Assembly (NCBI GenBank): GCA_030704615.1
Contig: CM060732.1
Span: forward strand, 20,274,001 to 20,338,000
DNA: 64,000 nucleotides
Reading direction: 5' to 3'
DNA from: Takakia lepidozioides
Taxonomy: Eukaryota > Streptophyta > Takakiopsida > Takakiales > Takakiaceae
Below are positions 1-11,400 of the stretch, one piece after another; the stretch's first letter is position 1, and each line of letters opens with the position of its first letter. The notes beneath the pieces are model-generated. The model did not search any database, was not told the DNA's origin, and saw only the letters and a program-made list of their open reading frames with translations. Made by a program: the position numbers and the translations under genes.

Positions 1-1733
1 CAACTAAGTTGATTTGTCGAGGGACGTGGTCATACGGTATTCCTTAGTGTACCAAATGCCCGACAAATCAAAGATGAAAGCATCTAAGCATAAATTTGAA
101 GAATAAAAGAATCTATTAGAGAATATTCGTTGAACAAGTGGGATGAAGACATGGGCATTTGGTATTCCAACGCATACACCCTGAACAAATTATCTACAAC
201 CACTAGTGGTTGATTTGTTGTTCTTGGGGAGGCTGTCACACCTATGACTCTAGGATGTTGTTAAATGATTCATCAACAGATTTCTAATACAGGGAAAAGT
301 AAAACATTCTAAGAGTCATGAGACCCGCATGCAGCACCGGGGAGGATACAAACAAGAGTTGATAAACACAAAAGGCCAGCCAACCATAATTACAATCTAG
401 TGTTTGATAGAAGTTTCCAGAGTCATGAAGATTCAAAGCACAGGACCAGACCAAGGCCAGGGTCTCTTATTCTACAACACCTGTTTCAAGCCCTAACGGA
501 TACCATCTGAATTTTTTAATGCAGGTTTTTTGCAGCCTGGAGATGCTCAGAGTACATGCCAGCCATTGTATTAGTGGGCAAACCGTGCTCTTTCCTCTCA
601 GCTTTTGAGTTTGTGCAGCAGCATATGAATCGCAGACTCTAGCACTCTTTCCAATGTTGACCGATTATACCACAGACTAACTACTAGAAGACAAACCCTG
701 TGACAACTTTAGCTTAAGCATAAGTAGACAGGTGACCTGTTGCCAGGTACTTGCACACTAATTTGAATGATGATCCTAAGCAAATAATACCTCAGATACA
801 CAGGGTCATCATCATGCTTATTTACAGCTTCTTTGATCAACACATTAGACCGTGTATCAGGCAGCCCATTGCAAGTAAGCTCTTGGAAACAACAATCATA
901 AAACAGAAGGGTTCCCAGGCAGAGTGTCTCACAACAGATAAAAGAACTACTCCACATGAATGTAGAACAAACTTGACCTGGCCAAGGCCTTGCAAAACCA
1001 ATGACCAAGTAGTGAAAGCCACGTCCCAAAGTAAAAACTCACAGAATGAGCACAGAAATGGCGATGTCCTGAAAGATGTTGATGAAAGATGTTCAGCTAT
1101 TATAAGCACACGGAACGCATTCCGGGAAGGGTAGATCAGATATCATCGATTACATTTATCAGGTCCGAAAGGCTTGTTAGATGTCACATGACTCTTGCGC
1201 TACTCTGAAGGCTGACCACAACCTTAGCAACAGCACACCTTCCAGTATCTGTGACCTGTGGGCAGCAGCATGCTCTTTAAAGTAGCCGGGATAGGGCCAC
1301 TTCCAAGGAAATTGCAAATACAAGGACAGAAGAAAAGACGCACAAAAACAGTATAGACATCCACTAAGGACAGATTGGCCAAATACTTCAAAATCAAAAT
1401 CGACATAACCGAAATTATTGCGCTTCTGTTATCTACCCAAAATGTAGCCATGGAGGAGATGACGACCACAACGCATGTGTCCATCCTCCACAGCTATCTA
1501 AGCATTCCAGAACGTCATTAAAGAAGAATACATTACTGCGAAAATGAGCAGGCAGCCCAACAAAGCTCACCAACACAGAAGCGCCATCTGCGGAACCATG
1601 TTAAGGCTTCGCAACGCTCATACGAAGCCACCGGCTGCTCGCAGAAATTGATGTATCGCGGCTGCAGAGATAGCACTCCAAAATCGCTCGCCCACCAAAC
1701 AATTCCGGGACAAGCAGAACACTGCAAGCCACA
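1..1733. other. Intergenic, no gene recognised
   Basis: Short open frames occur on both strands (for example around 709-1134) but they overlap each other and show no motif, composition bias or splice structure that I recognise. The right part is expected to hold the 3' UTR of the minus-strand eL41 gene that ends at 1734. I see no RNA gene or repeat array here. Confidence 0.5.
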
Positions 1734-2139
1734 CTACTTGGATCTTTGCCTCATCTTCCTGCGCTTGCGCTTCAGCCGCCTCATACGCTTTTTCTTCCAC
1801 TGTATTCCGTCCACACCCAGTTCACAACAACCGGGCAGACTCAAAACTACTACTCACTGGCTGCTCATTAAATCTTGCAGATGATTAAAAACTATTTCCC
1901 TGCTATTAGTGTCTTTCTTGTGGTCTACGTTACTCGGACATGCATCTGCAACAAACAAGCCGAAGATCCTCGACAAAAAGCGCAGGAGGCACAGTAAACC
2001 CCTGCTCCAAATTGTCAACCAATTTGGACCAGCAAGTGCACAAGACCCGGTACAAAGAGGCTAGATTCTACGTAAAAAAGACATGGGTGAGGAGCAAACA
2101 GCAAGGAAAAGACGGCGGGCTGCAAACCTTGGCCCTCAT
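1734..2139 (-). CDS. RPL41: Ribosomal protein eL41 (copy 1), two exons
   Basis: This encodes the 25-residue, extremely basic eL41 protein of the large cytosolic ribosomal subunit. Exon 1 (2128-2139) reads MRAK and is followed by a GT donor (2127-2126). Exon 2 (1734-1799) follows an AG acceptor (1801-1800) and reads WKKKRMRRLKRKRRK, then MRQRSK and a TAG stop. The intron after MRAK is 328 nt, and the split after residue 4 is, as I recall, the usual place in plant RPL41 genes. Full length matches the family. The gene is transcribed away from the golgin gene, with its start 333 bp from the golgin ATG. A longer out-of-frame reading over the same bases (starting MEEKAYEAAEAQ) is a shadow. A near copy lies at 16943-17364. 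Confidence 0.95.
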
Positions 2140-2472
2140 GGTGATGGAGTCGGAAGTGTGGAGCTCAGCAGCGTCGATGCTTTCACAGCTCTGCCGCGGT
2201 GCGAGAGAGAATAGAAAAGGTGCGTGGTGGCTCTAGGTTAATAAACCCTAGATGGATGGACATGCTACCTGGCTCAAGCGAATGGATGGATGCAATTTGG
2301 ATGATTTACAGGATATTCATGATCCTGGCACCGGGTGAAGCCGGTGTGCGATGACCGGGAACCAGCAAAATGATAGTGATGAGTGTTCTAGGGTTTTGGC
2401 CATGACAACCGATCGGAACCTGCTCTAGAAAATCCAAGCTTTCTCTCGGGGTCACGCTGGATCCACCGGGAC
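2140..2472. promoter_or_regulatory. Shared divergent promoter region with telo-box
   Basis: This 333-bp gap separates the start codons of the minus-strand eL41 gene and the plus-strand golgin gene, so it must hold both 5' UTRs and core promoters. A telo-box AAACCCTA lies at 2243-2250, about 105 bp upstream of the eL41 ATG. Telo-boxes are known in plant promoters of ribosomal-protein and other translation genes. The eL41-proximal part resembles the 5' flank of the second eL41 copy (for example CTCTGCCGC near 2190 and near 17411). I could not define transcription start sites or a TATA box. Confidence 0.6.
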
Positions 2473-5400
2473 ATGGCATCATGGCTGCGCGCTGCAGAGG
2501 GTGAGTGATTCCGCAGCATTCCCTTTGCTTTGGTGGTTTGATTGGGCATTTGATCCACCGGTTAGACAGGTCGAAACGTTTGATAAGCGAGTTTGCGGAT
2601 GTGCAACATTGTTCGGAGATTTTTTTACCAGTGGTGAGGGTGAGAATATTGTAGTTGGAACTTTTGCTTCACCGATCTCACTTGGTTCAAGGCTACATTG
2701 TGACATATTGACAGAATTCGATCGCATTTATCTGTTTTTCGAGTAATTTCATGTCTCTTGAGACTTGTCGAAGAGAATTGCGTCAGTATACTAACGCAGG
2801 CTACACATGAGTATGATTGACGTGGTGCCACACATTTTGGGCACAGTTGAGATCGGGAGATCTCTGGTAATTGCCAGGCGTGAGGTGTTGTAAGACTTTC
2901 ACAGTTTTTTGGATAGACGTTCACACATTTGTGTCAATTACCAGTTTCAACAGACGACATGCATGTTAGATGTCTGCTGAGGAAGCCCTTCTGTGAAGTA
3001 GTCTATACCTAAAGAACTATTAAAACTCGCCAATCATTATCTTTGAAATGTGAATCATTATCTAATAGTTGTAATAGTTCTTTAGTTCTAGACTACTTCA
3101 CATAAGGGCTTCCTCAGCAGACATCTAACATTCCATACACAAACGTACAGTGCATTCAAATGTGAGGCGATAAAACAAAGGAAACAAGATATCATTCATA
3201 TCAGCATGTTTAGGAAAACAGAAGCTAAAGAGAGGTGAACTAGTGAGAGACGAATAATTCAAGAGAATATATACATCGGTTGGGCTCCTCGTGGTGCTAG
3301 TTGAGAGCATCAATTGCTGAGAATGCTACACCCTCGATCTTTGTAGCAGAGCCACTGCATTGGCAGCAATATGTGAACTCGTCAGGTCTTGATGAAGTAA
3401 GCAAGAGCGTCTATGAAAACCTCATACCTGAGGCTACCATGTCAGGCTCATTGGAAGTCACAGGGGTGGAGTAAAGTCCTTTGGACAGGTGCTATTCCAG
3501 CTGGCTGAATGTTTGAAACAGTTTCAGAATGTAAAATCTGCTTTCCTAACCTCCTCAGTCGTCTTCTGTTAGGTACTGAGAAGGTAAAATTCGTTCTGCT
3601 TCTCATTATATATCTGGAAGCTTAGGGATTGCATAATTACTAATTACTAAGTGTGGTTAAGTGAATTTCATTTGAGGAATGCACCTTAATTGAGTGCTGA
3701 TGAAACTCACTTCCATTAAAAAAATGGAGATACTGCAAACCATCAAGTGTCTCTCATCAGGAATGTCATTGGGAACTCTCAATCTTCTTTGATCTGCAGG
3801 GTTGGTTTTGCAAATCGAGGGGGCACGAAAGAAGTCAAACTTTAAACCAGACCATGGTTATTTGCAAGTGCTCGGTTGATAAATACACGAGCAGCCAGTG
3901 CAGGCACAGCCGTTATAAACCAAAGAGCACCTGAAAACAAGTTGAATTTTGAAAATTGCATGTCATGGGAAGATTTTCTTAGGTGGATTTTTGTCTCTTT
4001 AATAACTCAAACTGATTTAGGGAAGTACACCCTTGGGGCATACAGAGCTGTTTGAGGTGGTAGACCGTAAGGTTGGCCAAGCCGTTGTTCGGGGTCCATC
4101 TGCAGCTGATGACTCATTGGGGCCACTACAGACTGCAGGTACGAATTCTCAATTTTTGCATCGAAGTTGCTTGCAAATCAAAGACAGTCCTATTGGGAAA
4201 TGTCTATGGGTCACTCTTGTGAGACTTCCTTGTTGTATATTCTATCCTATGTTGCTGGGCCTATCACGCCACAGCTGGAAAACCGCATATAACCTGAACA
4301 GCTTAAGTAATGTGTAAACTAGGTCACTACTAAGACGTCACCAGCCTTGTGCGAGCAGAAGATGACCTTATCCTCAGAGAGGTATCCCCAATACACATAA
4401 TTATCATGGAAGAACAAGATGAAGTGCTGTCTGTTTCTCTTGTCTCTTTTTGGCACGGAGTGTATAGTCAGGTACTTCAAGGAAAATAGTTGGATAGAGT
4501 CTGTTACAGAATAGCCTGGAAGGATCATGGCCTGGAACAGGGGCATTGAATTCATTGGACTGGAGAGCCTGGAGGCATGACAGAACTCCAGTTGTTGGCC
4601 CTGAGTATCGAAGTAAGGAACAGAAATTGCAAACAATAGTGAAGAAAACTTAACGCATGCATATATAATGTGTAATAAAATTGTGCTCAATTGAAAATAC
4701 AGATATGATTTGTACCACTAGTTAGTCCGGACATACTATATATTGCTTGAGGAGCTAATTTTCCTGGTAAGAGTTGCATGCTCTTCTAGGATGCTACACT
4801 TATGGTTAAGAACTTGGCTAGTAACTTTTGTCAGTGTATCTGTCCTGCTTGAGAAGCTTCAGAGCCTGGCGCGTTCAACAGACTCTCATCTGCAGTCTCC
4901 AGGGAAAAGGTGGGGTCTCTTTCTATTCACTGCAGCAATGCATGTGCCTCAAGCAATAGGGTGCTTTTTTATTTTTCTGGTATCACATGGAGCCCTTCAT
5001 AGCATGGCAGGTATATCCGAGGCCAGCTGATAGTTACTGCCACCCCTTGTGGCAAGCAACATTTATGGCATGACTTACGGCAACTTGACTTACACACAAA
5101 TGAACACAGAAACGCAACAATTCCTGTAGAGCGCACAAATCCTACCCATGTTGGGAAGCGACTACTGCATTTGTCTTTTGACACTAGGTGGCACCTAGGT
5201 TTGACAAAGCACCTGGAGTATGCAGGAGGAGTTGGGTAGCTTTTCCCCTTGTTGTTGTCTGACGCACTCAAGAGTGGGGATTCAAAATCTCCTTGGTCTC
5301 TTTCACGGAAGATTGCTGACTAATTGATCCTAGTATTCTGTTGTAGTTGGCCTATATCAACACCCTGCAATGGCTTTAATTGTCATCAAAGGTGGGTGTA

Positions 5401-8400
5401 ACTGTCCAGTGGTAATACTAAGATAATACCCCTAGCCAACAGCCCATCTCTGCAAGTTGAGGGGATTGCTTATGATAGCATGTCCAAACCCCATCAGTAA
5501 GATATTGGAACTGACCTCTGAGGGCCACTTTGAAAGGGCACTCCAGGGCTGGCCCCACATTGACAGTAAGAAAGCATTGGTTTTGCAGGGTTCTGTGCAC
5601 AAGTTACCACAATCTCTGGGACCCACCTCCTTTTCCGCTTCCAAGGCCATCCCTGTTCAACTCAATGGGAAAGGCACAGATTTCTCACACAAGACTGTAC
5701 AGTCACACAATCTGCTCAGCAGTCCTGAACGAGCAGAACACGTAAGTTTCATTGCAGAGGAGAAAGCTGCTGTCAACAATGGCTCTGTTGATCTGGCACC
5801 ATCGCCAGGGGAGATTGCTTCAGAAGAGGTGGGCGGGCCTACAGGTTGTGAGGAAGGAGAGGCCCAGAGATGGCAAGTATCTCTTCCACGCAAGAAGAGT
5901 GCACAGAATGTATTGGTTCCGAATGGGGATGCTTCTCACAAGGGAGAAAGTTCTCCTGCTCTTCCAGGGGTTGATGGAGCTCTTTTGTTGAGGAGCAGCA
6001 ACCTAGGTCGGACTGAGAGCAGTGGCAGCTTGGATGGTGCAAATGCCACTAGACTTGATTCTTTGGAAACAGTTGAAAACAACAATTCCTGGGTCTTGGA
6101 ACAGAGTGGCCAACCTTCCCCCTCACTGTCTAATGAGGAAGTAGAACCAGTCCAATGTGAGTTTCGGGCAGAGAATGGGAGTGTGGTTGTGGAATTGTTC
6201 ACAGCCAGAAAGCCTCATGCCGAAGAGCCTGTGGCTTTAGTGCAGGCAGTTGGGAATACAAAGGTCCTTGATGATATGCCAGCTGTTGGAAATGCCAAAT
6301 TGCTAGAACAACCGTTGCCACCGCCTCCACCTGATGAACCAAAGTCTGCAGAGATGCCAAAAGTTGAGGATCAACTTGATGAGGTAATCATGGCAGAAGA
6401 GAGTTGGACTTCAGTTATATTGTGTCGTTTTTTAATGAAAAGGTCATGAAGTATTTGTTCTGATCAGCACCTATGTACCTGCTTTATTTGACACTATTTG
6501 GCAATGCAAATTAAGAAGTGGGTGCAGCTGTTGTTGCAGTGTACAACTGAGCTGTTTCATCCCTCATGTGCAGGCACGTGGCTTGCTGACGGTGGCTGTT
6601 TCTTCAGGCCCATCGAAGGAGGCCAGATTAGCAAGAGTATGTCTATAGACTCTATAACCATCATGAAAAGCATAATGTTAGCAGTAGGGAATCCAATCAG
6701 CTACATTGGTCTCTTGTCCTTTGGACAATAGCATCGTTAGGAGTTGGAATTAGTTGTGATTTAGTTTGCAGTTCTAGTACAGGCCAATGATCAATGTCCT
6801 TCTTATAATTACAAATCCCAATTGCTGGGCGAGTTGAGTCTGAGATATGATTGCAGGTAAAAACACTGATCATGACACTGGAATACGGACTTTTCTGTTA
6901 CCTCAACTGTCTGAATGTTTGTGTCAAACTATCCTGGTATTGAAGTAATCTAATCTAAGCCTCAAACCAGTAGTTATAAAGGCAAGTCTCAATACATAAG
7001 GTCTGCACGTTATACTACTGACTGTTGCATAAACCTGCATGTTCTTGTTTGTCTTCTGACCATGATTATATAATCTTTGGCTGGATGCAGGTGTGTGCTG
7101 GGCTATCCTCACGGCTGCAGGAGTACAAGGCTGAGAACGCACAACTAGAGGAGCTGCTGCATCTTGAGGTGACTTTCCATGCTGTGGTTGTTTGTGATAA
7201 AACATATTCATATGTATGTCTTAGGAAGCTCATTTAATGATATTATATTCTCCTCGCTCTCTCTCTCCTTGGACCCTATGGGGCTCCTGCAGATATCTTT
7301 CCTTTTCTCGCTTTTTCGCTCTAGAGGGACCTATCATGGTGGTATTGGCCCACCACACTTGTTATCCAGCCCTTCTTGGCTCCATTCAACAGGCAACTAG
7401 GCTGTCTCATATAATGAATGATATCTTGGTTTCTCCTGATGAAATGACTGGAATGTCTGATGGAGAGATCAGAGGGAAGAGAAGAGCTCCTTCGATACCA
7501 GGGTGCGACATGTGCAGCAAGAGTTGGCTGCAGTCAAGGCAGCAGCTGCAGCAGAGGAGACAGAAATGTTGGCCGCATTGGCCTCAAAGAACGCTGAAAT
7601 TGAAGCGCTTTCCAGCTCCCTTGATGCTCTCAGGAGGCAAGCCTCCATGGCTGAAGGAAAGCTTGCAGCCTTGCAGGTACCCCCTGCGTTCTATGCAGTT
7701 CTCTCTGTTATCCTGGCAGATTCTCAACAGTGCATTATTCTTTGGGTGTGTTCTGACCCCGTTCATTCATTTCTGCTACGTTGAGACCTCTTGAAATCAA
7801 GGATGTTTGCAATTTAATATAACTTGAAGGCTCTAAGTAATGTTGGTGGTTTGTTGTGGTCACTAAAATCTCTACTTTGTATTATGATGTGACTAATCAG
7901 ATGGCTGGTGCTGTAACAGGCAAATACGGAGGCCATGAGCAAGAATAGAGACATGTCAGAAACCAGGATGATACAGGTATTCTTTAGCCTGTGGTGCTCC
8001 AAACATGGACTCTCTTGAGGTGTGTGTGTCCATCTTAGATATGTTTGTTGTATTGGAATCTGCAAGCTACATGAGAGCTACATGACAGTATGTCTGTGAT
8101 AGGCATTGCGAGAAGAGCTGGCATCGGCAGAACGAAGGGTGGAGGAGGAGCGCATCGCTCACAGTGCTACCCGCCATGTAACTCCTTCCACTTGTTACAC
8201 CACTTTTAACACAACATCTTGTTGTAGCACCTGTTAGCTGCACAGTTATATGATATCTAAGAGGTTTCGAGGTTGTAAGCCTGCAGATGGTGAAGAGTAT
8301 GACCGCTCTACTTCCCTGGTGGTTCATGATCAATTCCAAAATATCAAGTGCGCTTTGCCAGATGTGTGTCAGGCAGCCAGAATAAAATTTGTATTTGTGG

Positions 8401-11400
8401 TTGTGAATCCTTGCAGGGGGCCGTAGAGAGAGAAACAGAACTGGAGCAACGCATGGCAGAAAGCACTTCTGCCCTGATGCGCATGCTGGTATTTACTGTT
8501 AGGTCCTTATTGGGGGATGTGTTTGCTTATCATGATTGTTTTTTCTGTTTTTGAGTCTTTTGAATATTGTCTGCTGTCCTACCCTCTTTCCTGCAAAAAG
8601 AATTTTTTCTGCTTTGAGATATGTTAGCACGTTAACTTCTTTTTCTGCTTGGCGACCTTAGTGAGGTGCTGAGATTAGAGGTAAGGTAAAAGAGACCTAA
8701 TAGCTTTCCCTTACCTACTTAGGCTCACCTATGAGCATGCTAATTGTGCGGAGGTCCTAGCAAATGAAGGGATCTGGCTGTCAATCTTTTTTCTGCGCAG
8801 TGTTTCCTGTTGGATACAGCATACTTGTTTGTCATGCTACCTACGCCATGAAATTCTTAGCCTATTTATCAAAATGCAGTGGATTTATGCTTGGCATGTT
8901 AATCCATCAGTAGTTAGTCCTTGTACAGTCTCTAGTCTCTACCTATATAGCATTTTCCCCAACTAAAGAACATGCAGAATTAGATAAGACTTCATGTCCT
9001 TACACATGCATGTCCTTCATCCCATTTGCATGAAGAAATTCCCTAGTTGTATCTGGTGGTGCCCTGGTTCTCGTAGACCTTTCTCAAATTACTTCGGTAC
9101 CAGGTGAGCAACAGATTTCAGTTTGACCACAATGTATGTTTCTGGTGGCCAGAGATTAATAGGCACAGTATCAAAAATATTAATATGATCACCATTTTTC
9201 ACTTTGCAGAGAACAGTGGATGAGCGCACCCAGAAAGCGGCAGATTTGGAGCACAAACTCTCCATGCTTGAGGTAAGACCTCACAGTGCAGTCAGGACAC
9301 TTGGGTTGTCTAACTAGTGTAGAAGTTCTTCTGTGCGCTCAGGAACTACTATACAGAACCTGCTGGAACCATGGGCATGTTAGGCTAAAGACCGAACGCA
9401 ATGTTGCATTTTCTGGCATGTTGACAAACGTCGTTGCCACAGTAAACCTTCACACACATTATCCATTCTCAACGCGCTTGTGCATGCGAGAGAGAAAGAG
9501 AGAATGTACTCATAAGACGTTGTTTGCCATATTGACCTTGGTATAAACAATTGGTTCGGACTTTCCAGATTTCCTCTTCACACAAGGATCAATCTCCTCT
9601 GTGTGAGCTGCCCAGCAATTAGACCCCAACAGGGCCAGGGCTTTAGGCTTTAGGCTTTAGGCTTTGCTTTGAGATTTTGGAAGTCGGTGAACGAAGGTGC
9701 AGGGACTTTGTTCGTGATGGTCCTGAAGAGGGTTGCTCTCTGATGAGCCCCAGACATTGTATCAGAAAATGGACATTGTCTTCAGGCCGCCCGAACATTG
9801 GGCATTGACAACCTCTCTGCATCTTCTTATCGTTCAAAGGTAGACTCCCCACCAAGAAAGTACTCATAAGACATAGTCTTGTGGCCACGGACCCCATGCC
9901 CAGTTTGGGGTGAATAAAAGGGAACAGACAATACCTTTGTGAGGGGCTCACTCCGGTAGTGTGAGTTCCCATGATGAAGACAATTAGTTCGGGTTTTCCC
10001 TCTAGAAAGCCCTTGCGAAAGCATCAACTTGCTGTGTGTGAGCTGCCCGGCAACTAGACCCCAACAGGGCCAGGGGCTTAGGGTCAGCCTCAAGATTTTC
10101 AAAGTTGGTGAGTAGAGGTGCTGGGACAATGGTCTGGATGTTCCTGAAGAGGGCCACACTCTGGACTCCCTGCCAAGAGAGAGAGAGAGGAAAACAAGTG
10201 AAGATAGAAACTTCATAACAGACCCCGAAGGCCCATCGGACAATGTAGAACAGCAACAGACCCATCAGCAGACTCGAAACATTGCCCAAAGATGAAGTGC
10301 CTCCCACAGAGTAAGCTGCCAAGCATCTCCTGTCCTCACAGCTGAAGGCCTGATCAGAAGATGTGGGATCTCTAAAGAGACATTAGTATCTGCCCTTGAT
10401 CTCCTTGTATGTGGGACAGGAGAAAAAGAAATGGTACTTCATTGCTACATCCTGTGTGGTGCAATCAGAACTTCAGGGTTTGTCATTCATCCTGTGTCAA
10501 TGTGTGAACGGACTCAGAAGGTGCTGAAGGCCTGGCATGACGGATGTGGAGACTGTCACAGATAGGGAGGAAGGCACGATTATATTGATGACAAAATCTT
10601 ACTGTAGAATGAGCGTCCAGGTTGCCATATCATTTTGCTGCATCCTCCTGTTCCAATTCGTTCTGTGGTGGACTCAAAAGTGCAAGGATTCTGTATATAA
10701 GTTGTGTTGATTCAGAAATCTGGGCACCTGGATCCATGTTCTGCTGATCATTGTGATGTGGGAAAATCCCAGACTGGCTGCCAGTGGGATGGTAAGGGCA
10801 AGAGACAAAAAAGAATGCCTCATGTCCAAGTAGGAGGGTTTCAGCCGCAGCCCACAGTACTTGAAATGACTCATTCTCTTCGTTCTGATCATCTGGGGCA
10901 GATCAGTGACCTGTCCTCAGATTACCGTCTTAGTGGAGCTAAGCCCAGGCCTGCAGAAGCATATTGGGGATGACCACCAATCCCAATAGCCATTTGCAGG
11001 GTCCTCAGAGAAACATTTATCCGCGGATTTTCCTACAATGTTTGAATCGCTGAAGTAAGTTTTGATGGGACTCCTAGTCTTGGGCATTTGCAGGAGGGAA
11101 GCCTGAGAGGTAGAGAAAATGAACGAACTTCATTTGCATGTGGGGGAATTTTGGGCCTAAGGGAATAGAAAGCTGAAACAGAACCAAATAAGTACTTCAA
11201 AGAATGCACTCATAGGATGTTAGTTGCCGTAGCCTATAAGGAGTACTTAAGAAGAGAGAACAGTGACAGAGATTGCTAAGAGAGAAGAGCTGGTTATTTG
11301 TAGGTGGAGTGTGCCACATTGAACCAGGAGCTGCAGGAAATGGAGGCACGCCAGCGACGTGAGCTTAAGCGTCCTAATGAAGAAGCCGCCCAAACTGCTC

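Noticed and set aside
709-1134. Overlapping 100-127 codon frames on both strands
   Set aside because: They overlap in opposite directions, have no motif and no splice context; treated as chance frames.
1618-1800. Minus frame beginning MEEKAYEAAEAQAQEDE resembling a coiled coil (and its twin at 16806-17036)
   Set aside because: It is the out-of-frame reading of the eL41 exon; the correct frame gives a perfect eL41 C-terminus with stop and splice acceptor.
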